Assembly: GCF_001639065.2 (NCBI RefSeq)
Contig: NZ_LQXO02000028.1
Coordinates: forward strand, 116-64,115
DNA length: 64,000 nucleotides
Reading direction: 5' to 3'
From: Vibrio barjaei
Lineage (GTDB): Bacteria > Pseudomonadota > Gammaproteobacteria > Enterobacterales > Vibrionaceae
In this document: positions 8,944-20,224 of the stretch, piece after piece
How the letters are laid out: each line of letters opens with the position of its first letter
How positions within the stretch are numbered: position 1 is the stretch's first letter
Position numbers and translations under genes: made by a program
Notes under the pieces: generated by a model
The model's database searches: none
Told to the model about the DNA's origin: nothing
The model's input: the letters and a program-made list of their open reading frames with translations, nothing else

Positions 8944-9663
8944 GTGGAAAAGAAAAAAGGTCGTCGCAGCGCTACGGCAGCGGAAGAGACGAAAAACCTG
9001 ATCATGACGGTCGCAGCAGAAATGTTTTGTGAGCTAGGCTATGAGCGTGTATCCATACGCAATATTAGTGAGCGCGCAGGCGTCTCGCACAGTTTGATTC
9101 GTCACCACTTCGGTAGCAAAGAACAAATTTGGTATGGCATCAGCGACCACCTTCACGCGTATATGCAAAAGTACATTCGTTATCTTCTCGAACAACTCCC
9201 AGAAGACACCCCCGCGAATGTGAAAGTCTACCGTTTTGCTGTGGGTATGTTGGCGCACTGCATTGTCATCCCCCAACCGATCCAACTTATCGCAGACGCA
9301 ATGCGTCAAGAAAATGAATTCTTCGACTATTTTATTGATAGCACTGGAGAAATTGAAAGCATCGTGTTCAAACTGGTTGATGACTACAACGCCAATTCCC
9401 CACAAACTCCACTCATTATGCATGAGCTGAAGTGGAAACTGATGATGTTCGCCCACGGTTCGGCTTGCATGCTCCCAATGCTCAAAGAGACATGGTCACA
9501 GGAAACCACAGATCTGGATGAATGTTTGGTCAAACACTGGTCGCTATTCGAAGCACAAGTTGCAAATGAATTGTCTATAGGTGAGCAAGATCGTTTGAAG
9601 CCGAAAAAGATCGATGAGCTTGTTTATCAGGTTGAATGTGATTGGGGTGAGTGTCCAAGATAA
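8944..9663 (+). CDS. TetR/AcrR family repressor, probably of the RND operon
   Basis: I choose GTG 8944 because AGAAGG lies 6 bp before it; the longer frame from TTG 8920 has no ribosome site. The protein is 239 residues: a basic N terminus, a TetR helix-turn-helix (AAEMFCELGYERVSIRNISERAGVSHSLIRHHFGSKEQIWYGI) and a ligand domain of about 170 residues. It is divergent from the adaptor-pump operon and separated from it by the TGTGCAGT boxes, so local repression released by a pump substrate is likely. It ends 41 bp from the convergent AEC carrier gene. Confidence 0.85.
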   Translation: MEKKKGRRSATAAEETKNLIMTVAAEMFCELGYERVSIRNISERAGVSHSLIRHHFGSKEQIWYGISDHLHAYMQKYIRYLLEQLPEDTPANVKVYRFAVGMLAHCIVIPQPIQLIADAMRQENEFFDYFIDSTGEIESIVFKLVDDYNANSPQTPLIMHELKWKLMMFAHGSACMLPMLKETWSQETTDLDECLVKHWSLFEAQVANELSIGEQDRLKPKKIDELVYQVECDWGECPR

Positions 9664-9704
9664 TAATGTAGCATGCCGTGGATTGAGGGTTAAACTACAA
9701 GCTC

Positions 9705-10646
9705 TCATCCACTCCAAGAAACTAAGAAATAAAACATGCCTACAATAAGTGACATAAAGTATGTCACTATCCAACATGTATTCGCCACCGCCGTATTCAA
9801 ACCATACAACCTAGCAGGTAATACCCCGATAAAGCCACAAGGCATGCAGGCTAGCATGATACAAAGCGGCAGCAAGACTCCGCTACCTGCACTCCAGATA
9901 TCCAAAGACCAAAAAGCAAATAAGACAAATAGAACACCAAATGCAATCCTCGTCATAGAAGCAGTTATCGCCATTCTAGCCCACTTTCTCGAACCAGTAA
10001 GATGGAAAGTTAGTCCAGCGGCAAATACAAGTAACAAACTACCAAGTGGTATAAGCCATTGACTAACATCCGACAAAATGGAAGGTCGACGTATATCGGT
10101 ACCAGACAAAAGTAGCCCCGTACATAGAGCACTGACAGAAACCACAAAAACAGGATTACGCCAAAAGTGATGAGCTTTGCCACCCATTGCTTTTCCCTGC
10201 GCGCGACAGTAAGGAAATATCAAACCAAAATAGATCGCTTCTTCAAATAACTTGAATAGCGCAAGCAAGGCGACACCATCTTCACCAAAAAACACAAAGG
10301 CAAACAACGCACCTAAAGCACCAATATTGTAGAAACTGGTAGTGGGGAGTAACGAGGCAAAATCAGTCCGCGATAAAGAGAAAATACGAGAAATGAAGAT
10401 AGCCGTTACTGCACCAGAACCAATAACTCCAACTCCCAGCAACGGCACAATCAGTAGCTCAGTATCTACGCCACTCAACTGCCACAAAGAATTCACGACA
10501 GCAATAGGAATAATGAATAGTAACGATGATTGACTCGCTAATGACCGTAAAGCCTCTGAGCGTGTCGGCGCATAGTGCTGAATAAGCATTCCCGCAACAA
10601 AGCTGACACCTATAAGAACCAGCATAATTATTAGTTGCTGAACCAC
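9705..10646 (-). CDS. AEC-family (auxin efflux carrier-like) membrane transporter
   Basis: The start is GTG 10644-10646, preceded by GAGGAG with 5-bp spacing; the frame continues upstream without a ribosome site. The 313-residue protein has about ten hydrophobic segments. The motifs PTTSFYNIGALGALFAFVFFGEDGVALLALFKLFEEAIYFG and a C-terminal LPARLYGLN..ANTCWI match the bacterial permease/AEC family, which moves organic acids or amino acids. It is divergent from the GatZ-like gene, and their shared spacer carries the phased TTCG repeats. It may therefore belong to the sugar cluster, though its substrate is unknown. Confidence 0.7.
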   Translation of the reverse strand: MVQQLIIMLVLIGVSFVAGMLIQHYAPTRSEALRSLASQSSLLFIIPIAVVNSLWQLSGVDTELLIVPLLGVGVIGSGAVTAIFISRIFSLSRTDFASLLPTTSFYNIGALGALFAFVFFGEDGVALLALFKLFEEAIYFGLIFPYCRAQGKAMGGKAHHFWRNPVFVVSVSALCTGLLLSGTDIRRPSILSDVSQWLIPLGSLLLVFAAGLTFHLTGSRKWARMAITASMTRIAFGVLFVLFAFWSLDIWSAGSGVLLPLCIMLACMPCGFIGVLPARLYGLNTAVANTCWIVTYFMSLIVGMFYFLVSWSG

Positions 10647-11032
10647 AAAATCTCCTCGACAAAGTACCGTATCCCCTACAAACCCTTGAACTATGGCACC
10701 GACTCCAGTTAACAAGCAAAGGCTATATTCTCACTCTGTAAACTCCGGAAGTGCGCAATATTGTTAGCTGATGTGCTCATCTCATACCATTTTGAACTTC
10801 CCTTAACACAAGAAAAACGAAACAAAAAGAAACACAACGGAACCAATAATAAAATAAAGACGGTATCACACTCAGTAAAAACCTTTCAAACACTACTAAT
10901 ATCACATAAACTTTCGAATTCGCAAATATTCGAAGACATTCGATTGATTTTAAATTATCATTAGTACAGATATCAATCAGCGATATAACGTCGCGGAAAG
11001 ACGGAATAGATAATTTTAACTGGAGATTAGCT
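10647..11032. promoter_or_regulatory. Divergent promoter region with 10-bp-phased TTCG boxes
   Basis: This 386-bp A+T-rich spacer separates the AEC carrier (minus) from the GatZ-like gene (plus). TTCG occurs at 10913, 10919, 10929 and 10939; the last three are exactly 10 bp apart, the middle one being TTCGAA and the last TTCGA. The same phased arrangement recurs at 18591-18615 before the ABC genes. It is a good operator candidate for the DeoR-family protein of this cluster. Short open frames in the spacer show no family features. Confidence 0.55.
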
Positions 11033-12295
11033 GTGAAAGAACTCGTAAGATCACACAAGGAAGACAATCAGAAGTTGGGCATTTACTCCGTATGCTCAGC
11101 TCACCCATTAGTCATTGAAGCAGCACTAAAGTACGAACTTACGTCAGGAAAGCAAGTATTGATCGAAGCAACATCAAATCAGGTGAATCAATTTGGTGGT
11201 TATACGGGAATGCATCCGAAAGACTTCGTAAACTACGTTCATGATATTGCAATTAAAGTCGGTTTCCCCATCGAGCGAATCATTCTCGGCGGTGACCACT
11301 TAGGTCCAAACTGTTGGCAGCAGGAGAGTGCAAGCTCTGCTATGGCAAAATCCCTAGAGCTAATCAAAGCGTATGTGGAAGCTGGATTTACAAAAATACA
11401 CCTAGATGCCTCGATGTCTTGTGCTGACGATGAAATCCCACTCGACCCTATGATTGTCGCAAAACGGTCAGCGGAAATGTGTAAAGTAGCAGAAGCGCAT
11501 ATTGCTGCTGAGCTAAAATCAAAACTCACCTACGTTATAGGTACAGAGGTGCCTGTTCCTGGAGGAGAAGCTACTGAAATCGAAACCGTGCATGTAAGTA
11601 AGCTCAGTGATATCCGAAATACCATTGACACTCACGTCACAGCTTTCGAAGCTCTGGGAATTAGCGATGCGTTGAGCAGAGTAATCGCGGTCGTAGTTCA
11701 GCCGGGGGTAGAATTTGACCACAGTAAAGTCATTCGATTTAAAAAAGAGAAAGCTTCTGAGATTTCCCGTTTTATAGAAGGCACTCCATGGCTTTATGAG
11801 GCACATTCAACCGACTATCAAACCCAAGAACATCTTAGTGATTTAGTAGAAAACCATTTCGCTATCCTAAAAGTAGGACCAGCGCTCACATTTGCTTTAC
11901 GTGAAGCACTATTTGCTCTAGCCGAAATGGAAACAGAAATAGTCTCAATAGAACAGAGTAGTCGCTTCAAAAAAGTGGTTGATGATGTTCTACTAGATGA
12001 GCCTAAGTACTGGAAGTCATACTATGGTGATAAACACTCGACAATCATTAATAACCTCCACTACAGCTTCTCAGATCGTATTCGCTACTACTGGTCTGAG
12101 CCACGCATTCAAAACGCATTTAACCTGTTAATTGGCAACCTAAGAGCAAACCCAATTCCGTTGTCTATGCTCAGTCAATATATGCCGAAACAGTATCAAA
12201 AAGTTAGCGAAGGAGTCATTGATCTAGAACCAACAACGCTGGTGATCGACAAAATTCAAGAAGTGGTAGAGATGTATTCCAAAGCGTGTGAGTAA
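11033..12295 (+). CDS. GatZ/KbaZ family protein (tagatose-bisphosphate aldolase partner or tagatose-6-P epimerase type)
   Basis: A 420-residue protein starting at GTG 11033, with TGGAGA 7 bp upstream. The motifs [58 protein letters not shown] and [10 protein letters not shown] are those of GatZ/KbaZ. In enterobacteria this subunit stabilises the class II aldolase GatY/KbaY; some family members outside the enterobacteria act as D-tagatose-6-phosphate 4-epimerases. Here it is transcribed apart from, and towards, the operon holding the GatY-like aldolase, 2.5 kb away. Which activity it has cannot be told from the sequence. Confidence 0.85.
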   Translation: MKELVRSHKEDNQKLGIYSVCSAHPLVIEAALKYELTSGKQVLIEATSNQVNQFGGYTGMHPKDFVNYVHDIAIKVGFPIERIILGGDHLGPNCWQQESASSAMAKSLELIKAYVEAGFTKIHLDASMSCADDEIPLDPMIVAKRSAEMCKVAEAHIAAELKSKLTYVIGTEVPVPGGEATEIETVHVSKLSDIRNTIDTHVTAFEALGISDALSRVIAVVVQPGVEFDHSKVIRFKKEKASEISRFIEGTPWLYEAHSTDYQTQEHLSDLVENHFAILKVGPALTFALREALFALAEMETEIVSIEQSSRFKKVVDDVLLDEPKYWKSYYGDKHSTIINNLHYSFSDRIRYYWSEPRIQNAFNLLIGNLRANPIPLSMLSQYMPKQYQKVSEGVIDLEPTTLVIDKIQEVVEMYSKACE

Positions 12296-12298
12296 AAC

Positions 12299-12326
12299 TA
12301 AAAAGGCCAGCAATGCTGGCCTTTTT
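12299..12326. terminator. Bidirectional terminator between gatZ-like and deoR-like genes
   Basis: AAAAGGCCAGC is paired with GCTGGCCTTTT around an AAT loop (stem ~12301-12325), flanked by A and T runs. It sits between convergent genes and can end transcripts from both sides. Confidence 0.85.
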
Positions 12327-12339
12327 AAAAACATAAATA

Positions 12340-13122
12340 TTAATCAACAACGATTACTTCCAACCCAATATTTTCAAACTTTCTTTTGGTATCAGCTGGA
12401 ATACCGCTATCCGTCACTAAGGTATCTATCTGAGAAGCATCTAGGACCTTGTTGAAACCAATACGCCCTAATTTAGCAGAATCAACGACTGCAACGACCT
12501 TTTGAACACAAGATGCCATTACACCAGTAATAGCGTAGCCCTCATTAAAAGTCGTGATACCCTTCTCGGGGTCAATACCATCAGCACCCACAAAAAGTAC
12601 ATCGGCCTGAACACCATTTAAGCACTGTTCCGCTTGGTATCCATGAAGGGATTTCGTTTTGCTGCGATATGTTCCACCAACAATAACTAGAGTTGTATCT
12701 GGCGCTTCCAATAACTCTGATGAAGCCGCCAGATTATTCGTGATAATAGTATACCCGCCCTCCTTGGCGAGGCATTTGGCGACAAGGTGCGTAGTACTGC
12801 CACTATCAATGATAATGGAGTCACCTTTTCTAACGAGACCAGCCGCCACACAAGCAATTCTTTCTTTGGAGTCTGAATTTAATTGATATCGATTGTCGAT
12901 TTGCACTTCATCTTCATACTCTTGTTGAGTAAGAGGGAGGGATTCAATCGACTGTGCTCCGCCAAAGAAACGTTTTAATTTGCCCTGATTTTCCAAAAAC
13001 TTCAGATCCGAGCGAAGTGTAACTTCAGAAGTATCAAATAATACTGATAACTCTTTAACAGCAACCTGGCCATCTTTTTTAAGGAGCTCGAGTATCTTTT
13101 CTCTACGGTTTAACGGGTTCAT
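12340..13122 (-). CDS. DeoR family transcriptional regulator of the sugar cluster
   Basis: A 260-residue protein. Residues ~5-60 are the DeoR helix-turn-helix (RREKILELLKKDGQVAVKELSVLFDTSEVTLRSDLKFLENQGKLKR). The remainder is the sugar-phosphate sensor domain, with VRKGDSIIIDSGSTTHLVAKCL, VIVGGTYR and GADGID motifs. These regulators repress sugar or polyol operons until a phosphorylated intermediate binds. It is last in the minus-strand run gatD-like, gatY-like, fucU-like, AKR, deoR. The repeated TTCG boxes before the gatZ-like gene and the ABC genes are its likely targets. Confidence 0.88.
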   Translation of the reverse strand: MNPLNRREKILELLKKDGQVAVKELSVLFDTSEVTLRSDLKFLENQGKLKRFFGGAQSIESLPLTQQEYEDEVQIDNRYQLNSDSKERIACVAAGLVRKGDSIIIDSGSTTHLVAKCLAKEGGYTIITNNLAASSELLEAPDTTLVIVGGTYRSKTKSLHGYQAEQCLNGVQADVLFVGADGIDPEKGITTFNEGYAITGVMASCVQKVVAVVDSAKLGRIGFNKVLDASQIDTLVTDSGIPADTKRKFENIGLEVIVVD

Positions 13123-13226
13123 GCGTTCCTCACTCTACAACTTCGAAACAACGTGGCGGCTCACATTGCGAAAAACATCAATGGTATTTGAAAGATTCCG
13201 CAATGTAAATGATATATAAATACAAA

Positions 13227-14252
13227 CTATGCGGAAATATTACCATCTAAATCCCACAATTGTTCCCAGCTATCAGCACCTTCCCATAAAAAAACTTGGC
13301 CTTTAATCAAACGGTTATTAGCATCAATTCTTGATATTGCTTCCAATTCTTCCTCCGTTAATGGATTTTCAGTTACACATTTCAGGTTTGAGACATACTG
13401 ATCTTCAGCAACAGAGAAAGGTATTGGTACATGACCTCGCTGTACTGCCCATTTGATACAGACAATCGCAGGATGAACCCCCAAGCGATCAGCTGCAGCA
13501 ACAATAACTGGATTCTCAATATCCACGAGGTCTTCCGCCGTTTTATCGCGTTCAGGTCTTGTTGGAGATCCAATCGGACAAAACCCCACAGGCACTACAT
13601 CGTTATTAATCATGTAGTTATATAACTCTTCTTGCTGAAATAATGGGTGACATTCCATCTCATTAACTGCAGGTTTTATTCTTGCATCCCTGATTAACAG
13701 CGCCATTTTTGCTATGGTCATATTCGACGTACCAATCGCCTTAACCAGTCCCATTTCAACAAGTTGCTCCATTTGACGCCATGTTTTCATAAAGTCTTCA
13801 TGGATATATGGCTTAGCATCTGGACTACGAGAGTCACCGTCACAGCCAATAGGGTGGAAATTAGGAAACGGCCAATGAACCATATAAAGATCGAGATAAT
13901 CCACTTGAAGGTCTTTCAAAGTCTTCTTACATGCATTTATGACATCATCATGTTGGTCATTCCAAACTTTCGAGTTTATGAAAAATTCCTCACGCTCAAT
14001 ACCGAAGTCATTCATTGCGCGTTTAAGAACATCACCAATCTGATCTTCATTCCCATAGATAGAGGCACAATCCATGAATCGATATCCTGCCTTTATGGCT
14101 CCATAAACTGCCTGCGATACTTCTTCAGGTCCAAAACGATCAGAACCAAAAGTTCCGAGTCCGACCGCCGGCATTTTTTGACCCGTATACAGTGTCTTAG
14201 TTGGTACTTTATCTATATCAACTGTCGGCTGGTATGAATATGCTACTGTCAT
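13227..14252 (-). CDS. Aldo/keto reductase
   Basis: I take ATG 14250-14252 as the start because GGAGAA lies 7 bp upstream; a TTG 21 bp earlier lacks one. The 341-residue protein is a (beta/alpha)8 NADPH-dependent reductase. The catalytic tetrad is visible: Asp in FMDCASIYG, the Tyr of that motif, Lys in INSKVWN and His in MVHWPFPN. KAIGTSNM and AVNEMECHPLFQQ fit AKR active-site loops. It lies in the sugar operon between the mutarotase and the deoR gene, so it probably interconverts an aldose or ketose and its polyol before phosphorylation. Confidence 0.88.
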   Translation of the reverse strand: MTVAYSYQPTVDIDKVPTKTLYTGQKMPAVGLGTFGSDRFGPEEVSQAVYGAIKAGYRFMDCASIYGNEDQIGDVLKRAMNDFGIEREEFFINSKVWNDQHDDVINACKKTLKDLQVDYLDLYMVHWPFPNFHPIGCDGDSRSPDAKPYIHEDFMKTWRQMEQLVEMGLVKAIGTSNMTIAKMALLIRDARIKPAVNEMECHPLFQQEELYNYMINNDVVPVGFCPIGSPTRPERDKTAEDLVDIENPVIVAAADRLGVHPAIVCIKWAVQRGHVPIPFSVAEDQYVSNLKCVTENPLTEEELEAISRIDANNRLIKGQVFLWEGADSWEQLWDLDGNISA

Positions 14253-14351
14253 TGCTACGTTCTCCATGCTCAATCTGAGCTCAATATCAACTTTGTAAAG
14301 GCATTGCCGATTGGTCTTTGTTGACTGTCGACCTGCGATTAAGGTTTGCGT

Positions 14352-14774
14352 CTAAAGAATAGGGGTAACACCTTTCTTCAATATAATATTGCCGTACTTT
14401 CGAGTGGTTCCGGTTACTACAATACACTTTGCTAACTTAGCTCTCTCATAGAAAGCAAATCTATCAATAAATGAGATCTCGGTATTATTCGGAAGCTTCG
14501 ATATGTATTCTTCAATTAACCCTGGTGGGTGAACATCATCTCCAACTGTCGCCATCATTACGACTTTGTCCGGTACATATTGGTCGAGCTCAATCAAAGG
14601 GATAACCGCCTCAACAAGGTCCGACACTTCACACCCTCTAGCCTGCAATACATAGTCTCCACATGAATAGGCTGGAAAATGAATGTCTGAGAAAACAATT
14701 TCATCACCATGTCCCATTTTAGCGAGAATAAAAAGTAGCTCTGGTTCAACGATGGGATTGATATTTTTCAACAT
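14352..14774 (-). CDS. FucU/RbsD family sugar mutarotase
   Basis: A 140-residue protein starting at ATG 14772-14774 behind AAGGAG (6-bp spacing). LLFILAKMGHGDEIVFSDIHFPA matches the FucU active-site signature, whose His and Asp catalyse anomer exchange. The C-terminal RKYGNIILKKGV also fits the family. These cytoplasmic decamers speed alpha/beta conversion of imported free sugars such as fucose or ribose. Its presence says the imported substrate is, at least at one step, a cyclic reducing sugar. It lies 16 bp after the aldolase gene in the same operon. Confidence 0.85.
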   Translation of the reverse strand: MLKNINPIVEPELLFILAKMGHGDEIVFSDIHFPAYSCGDYVLQARGCEVSDLVEAVIPLIELDQYVPDKVVMMATVGDDVHPPGLIEEYISKLPNNTEISFIDRFAFYERAKLAKCIVVTGTTRKYGNIILKKGVTPIL

Positions 14775-14790
14775 TTTTGACTCCTTATCC

Positions 14791-16690
<1,900 letters not shown>

Positions 16691-16861
16691 CTCAATACCT
16701 TTTCATTAAATCAGTTTCAGAATCTTACATGTATCTTTCGAATGCTTATGATTTTATGTATTATGTGTTACGGATTTCAATTGAAAGTTTCGATTTTCGT
16801 CTATTTTACATGTATTGTTTGTGTTAGATCACAAATCGAACAACTTAGAAAGGATTAGAAA
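16691..16861. promoter_or_regulatory. Divergent promoter between the GatD-like operon and the FGGY kinase
   Basis: The spacer holds TTTCGA at 16737-16742 and 16789-16794, TTTCG at 16796-16800 and a perfect 12-bp palindrome TTTCAATTGAAA at 16776-16787. The TTTCG elements resemble those before the gatZ-like and ABC genes, though here they are not spaced by 10 bp. Shared control by the DeoR protein is plausible. Confidence 0.45.
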
Positions 16862-18340
16862 ATGTTTATTGGTATCGATTGTGGCACTCAAGGAACAAAG
16901 GCGATCATTTGGCAAGATGGTGGCATTTTGGGGCAGGGCTACACTCCACATTCAACAATAATGGAACAATTGGGACAAAGAGAGCAAAGACCAGAAGAAT
17001 GGTTTGATGCCCTCATAGCTTCTATCGACAAAGCATTTAAAGGGATTGAGCAACATAAATCAGCGATCAAGGGAATTGGGATTTCAGGTCAACAGCATGG
17101 TTTGGTGTTATTAGACCAAAACGATCAAGTGATTAGAGACGCCTTGCTCTGGTGTGATACAAGACCTCAAGCTACTCTCAGCACATTTACACAAACCCAT
17201 GACCTTAACTTAGTAGAGAAATTAGGCATTCAAGTCCCCGTGGCATTCTCGTTAGGTAAACTATTGTGGGTAAAGGAAAATGATCCAATTAGCTTTCGAC
17301 GGATTCACAAAATGATGCTGCCGCATGATTACCTTAATTGGTGCCTTACCGGTCGTTTTACTGTAGAACCGGGGGATTCATCTGGAACAGGCTGGTTTGA
17401 CACATATTCCAAGTCGATGAGTGAAGATCTACTTACTCTCATCGACTTCAGTAATGAATTGGCGCAACCTGAAATCTTGCAGTCTCAAGATATAGTAGGA
17501 ACACTGCACCCTTCTATAGCAGAGAAACTTGGGCTAAGTACCAATGTCATCGTCTCATCAGGAGGCGGAGATAATATGATGGCTGCTATAGGAACTGGTA
17601 ATGTTGAAAATGGGCAACTTACTATTAGTTTAGGCACATCTGGTACCCTTTTTTCACACAGTTTCGAGCAAGTAGATAGTCGTGATCACAAAGATTTAAA
17701 CGCATTTTGCTCTTCGACAAATGGTTATTTACCGCTCGCTAGCACTATGAACGTCACCACTGCAAACAACCAGATTCTTAGCCTTATTAACAGTGATATC
17801 AGCGAATTCGACACCTTACTGGAATCAAGCCCGATTGGCGCTGACGGCCTTACCTGCCTGCCGTTTTTTAACGGTGCCCGTCTACCAAATGTACCTAATG
17901 CAAAAGGTGCTCTACAAGGTATCACTGCTACTAACCTCACACCAGCAAACCTACTCAAGGCCACTGTCGAGGCTGTCACTTTTAACTTGGGACTAGGCGC
18001 GAATGTGCTAAAAAGTGCAGGCGTAAAATTTGATAGGACTTGTGTGATAGGCGGAGGAGCAAAAAGTAAAATGTGGCGACAACTCATATCGGACGTAACC
18101 AATTTACCACTTTGGTGCCCAGTTTCGACCGAAGCAGCAGCTGTAGGTGCTGCCATTCAAGCCTGTTGGGCTCACGAAAACCTTTATCAACCCACTCAGA
18201 TAACGGATATATGTTCAAATACACTTAAGGTAGATGAGGGGAAGTCTGTCACACCGATTGAGAAAAATGTTCAAACTTACCGGACAATAACAGAATCATA
18301 CCAATACCACCTGAGCCGTCATATGGCTCAATTTGTCTAA
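16862..18340 (+). CDS. FGGY family carbohydrate kinase, xylulokinase-like
   Basis: A 492-residue kinase with the two-domain FGGY/ASKHA fold. Motifs: N-terminal phosphate loop MFIGIDCGTQGTKAII, GISGQQHGLVLLD and LLWCDTRPQ for sugar binding, GGGDNMMAAIGTG with a likely catalytic Asp, and C-terminal VIGGGAKSKMWRQLISDV for ATP. It resembles XylB most, whose substrate is D-xylulose, but the neighbourhood (GatY/GatZ/GatD types) suggests a ketohexose or unusual polyol-derived ketose. The start ATG follows AAAGG. It should trap the imported sugar inside the cell. Substrate specificity is unresolved. Confidence 0.85.
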   Translation: MFIGIDCGTQGTKAIIWQDGGILGQGYTPHSTIMEQLGQREQRPEEWFDALIASIDKAFKGIEQHKSAIKGIGISGQQHGLVLLDQNDQVIRDALLWCDTRPQATLSTFTQTHDLNLVEKLGIQVPVAFSLGKLLWVKENDPISFRRIHKMMLPHDYLNWCLTGRFTVEPGDSSGTGWFDTYSKSMSEDLLTLIDFSNELAQPEILQSQDIVGTLHPSIAEKLGLSTNVIVSSGGGDNMMAAIGTGNVENGQLTISLGTSGTLFSHSFEQVDSRDHKDLNAFCSSTNGYLPLASTMNVTTANNQILSLINSDISEFDTLLESSPIGADGLTCLPFFNGARLPNVPNAKGALQGITATNLTPANLLKATVEAVTFNLGLGANVLKSAGVKFDRTCVIGGGAKSKMWRQLISDVTNLPLWCPVSTEAAAVGAAIQACWAHENLYQPTQITDICSNTLKVDEGKSVTPIEKNVQTYRTITESYQYHLSRHMAQFV

Positions 18341-18700
18341 CCCCTTATATTACGTTACGGGTGGCACTAGCCACTCGTAATTATTTGAAAGAAAAAACTC
18401 TAACTAACTTTCATATCACTCTTAGTCCTAAAAACATACTTACTGACTATCTTTAGTTGCATTAGAATAAATTATTCTATAAATCATAAACTTAAAAACA
18501 AATCATCGTATCAAAAAACCTAATAACCTCACCGATTCCTTTGTTGAGACAGTAATCAATTATGTGATCAACCCCTTATAATCGTAAGACTTCGTTACCA
18601 TTCGAAACATTTCGAGTATATTATTTGTTCATAAGGAAATAGTCAGCAGAAAAGGTATACCTGCTGAGAAGAATATCTTTCCAATTTGCAAGGAACCAAT
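18341..18700. promoter_or_regulatory. Leader of the sugar ABC importer with three phased TTCG boxes
   Basis: In this 360-bp A+T-rich spacer TTCG occurs at 18591, 18601 and 18611, exactly 10 bp apart; the middle one is TTCGAA and the last TTCGA. The order and spacing match 10919-10943. CAGCAG/CTGCTG around a 12-bp loop at ~18644-18667 may form a small hairpin ahead of the ribosome site. No gene is visible. Confidence 0.55.
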
Positions 18701-20224
18701 ATGAGCAGTCCATTACTTACAATGAGTGGCATATCGAAAGCTTTCACCGGCGTTCAAGCTCTGCAAAACGTGAACATTCAATTGCGGGCAGGTGAAGTGC
18801 ACGCCCTAATGGGTGAAAACGGAGCCGGGAAGTCAACATTAATGAAAGTGTTGATAGGCGTGCATAAAGCTGACGAAGGGTACATTCAGTATAAAGGGCA
18901 AACGGTCGCATTTGATTCTGTTCTGGAAGCCCAAAAAGCTGGCATATCCATGATTTTCCAAGAGCTGAACCTTATTCCTCATCTGTCCGTGGCAGAGAAC
19001 ATTTTCTTCGCTCGAGAACCACTTAAAAACGGCTTAATTGACTATAAAACCATGAGGTCAGAAGCTAAGAAGCTACTTGAGATGTTCGACATAGACGTAG
19101 AGCCGACAGACATTGTAAATACTCTGTCTGTGGCAAAACAACAAATGGTCGAGATTGCTAAGTCTCTTAGTTTTGATGTTGAAATTCTCATTATGGATGA
19201 GCCGACATCAGCTCTAACGGATAAAGAAATCGATGCGCTTTTTGAGTTGGTCGATAAGCTGAAGGCCAAAGGTGTCGCCATCGTCTACATTTCACATCGA
19301 ATGAATGAATTACGTCGGATATGTGACCACATAACTATCTTCCGAGATGGTCAGTATGTGTCAAACCATCGTTTTTGTGAAATTTCGATGGATGAAATCA
19401 TTGCCAAAATGGTTGGCAGAACTCTGGATAATCACTTCCCACCAAAGCAAGCTGTTATTCAAGACGACCTCATTTTCTCCGTGATGAATGTAGCTAGGGA
19501 GGGAGTCTTCCAACCATTAAACTTCGACCTTCGTAAAGGCGAAATTTTAGCAATTACAGGCTTGGTTGGTGCGAAACGTACAGAACTTGCAAGAGCGCTG
19601 TTTGGTGCAGATAAACTCACCGACGGCGAACTCTTCGTCCATGGGCAAAAGAAAGTCATTCGTACCCCTTCTGACGCGATCAAAGCTGGCGTCGCCTACC
19701 TCTCTGAAGACCGAAAACTAAACGGTATTGCCGTAAAAATGTCCATAAGGGAGAACACAACCATGGCCTCCATGGACAAAGTGAGTTCGAATTTCGGAAT
19801 AATATCCAATCAAGCTGAGGTAGACGCAGCAAATCAATACATCGACAAGATGCAAATAAAGACCCCAACCGTCGAACAGTTGGTTGGAAACCTCTCTGGT
19901 GGTAACCAGCAAAAAGTAGTGATCGGTAAGTGGTTATTTAGAGATGCGAAAGTCATGATTTTCGATGAGCCTACTCGAGGTATCGATGTTGGTGCCAAAT
20001 ACGCCATCTACGAACTTTTAGATGAGCTAGCAACACATGGGATTGGAGTCATCATGATTTCATCTGAGTTGCCGGAAGTATTAGGTATGTCTGATCGAGT
20101 CATTGTCATGAAAGAGGGAGTGATGACCGCAATGCTTGAAACCGCAGCCACGACTCAAGAAGAAATTATGCAATACGCAACAGGAGTTAAAAACATGTTC
20201 CCACTATATGAGGAGGCAGTGTGA
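18701..20224 (+). CDS. Sugar ABC transporter ATPase, RbsA/XylG type (two nucleotide-binding domains)
   Basis: I choose ATG 18701, preceded by AAGGA with 6-bp spacing; the frame continues 15 bp upstream. The 507-residue protein has two fused ABC domains. The N-terminal one has Walker A GENGAGKST and Walker B EILIMDEPTSALTD. The C-terminal one has a degenerate Walker A (GLVGAKRTEL), signature LSGGNQQKV and Walker B VMIFDEPTRGIDVG, the asymmetry usual for RbsA/MglA/XylG. It powers uptake of a monosaccharide or polyol. It ends at 20224, with the permease ATG starting on its last base. Confidence 0.9.
   Translation: MSSPLLTMSGISKAFTGVQALQNVNIQLRAGEVHALMGENGAGKSTLMKVLIGVHKADEGYIQYKGQTVAFDSVLEAQKAGISMIFQELNLIPHLSVAENIFFAREPLKNGLIDYKTMRSEAKKLLEMFDIDVEPTDIVNTLSVAKQQMVEIAKSLSFDVEILIMDEPTSALTDKEIDALFELVDKLKAKGVAIVYISHRMNELRRICDHITIFRDGQYVSNHRFCEISMDEIIAKMVGRTLDNHFPPKQAVIQDDLIFSVMNVAREGVFQPLNFDLRKGEILAITGLVGAKRTELARALFGADKLTDGELFVHGQKKVIRTPSDAIKAGVAYLSEDRKLNGIAVKMSIRENTTMASMDKVSSNFGIISNQAEVDAANQYIDKMQIKTPTVEQLVGNLSGGNQQKVVIGKWLFRDAKVMIFDEPTRGIDVGAKYAIYELLDELATHGIGVIMISSELPEVLGMSDRVIVMKEGVMTAMLETAATTQEEIMQYATGVKNMFPLYEEAV

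Noticed and set aside
9236..9430. Small open frames within the TetR gene
   Set aside because: They lie in other frames of a clear TetR coding sequence and have no ribosome sites.
10761..11067. Short open frames on both strands in the AEC/gatZ-like spacer
   Set aside because: Low-complexity A+T-rich products, no ribosome site, and they overlap the phased TTCG boxes that look regulatory.
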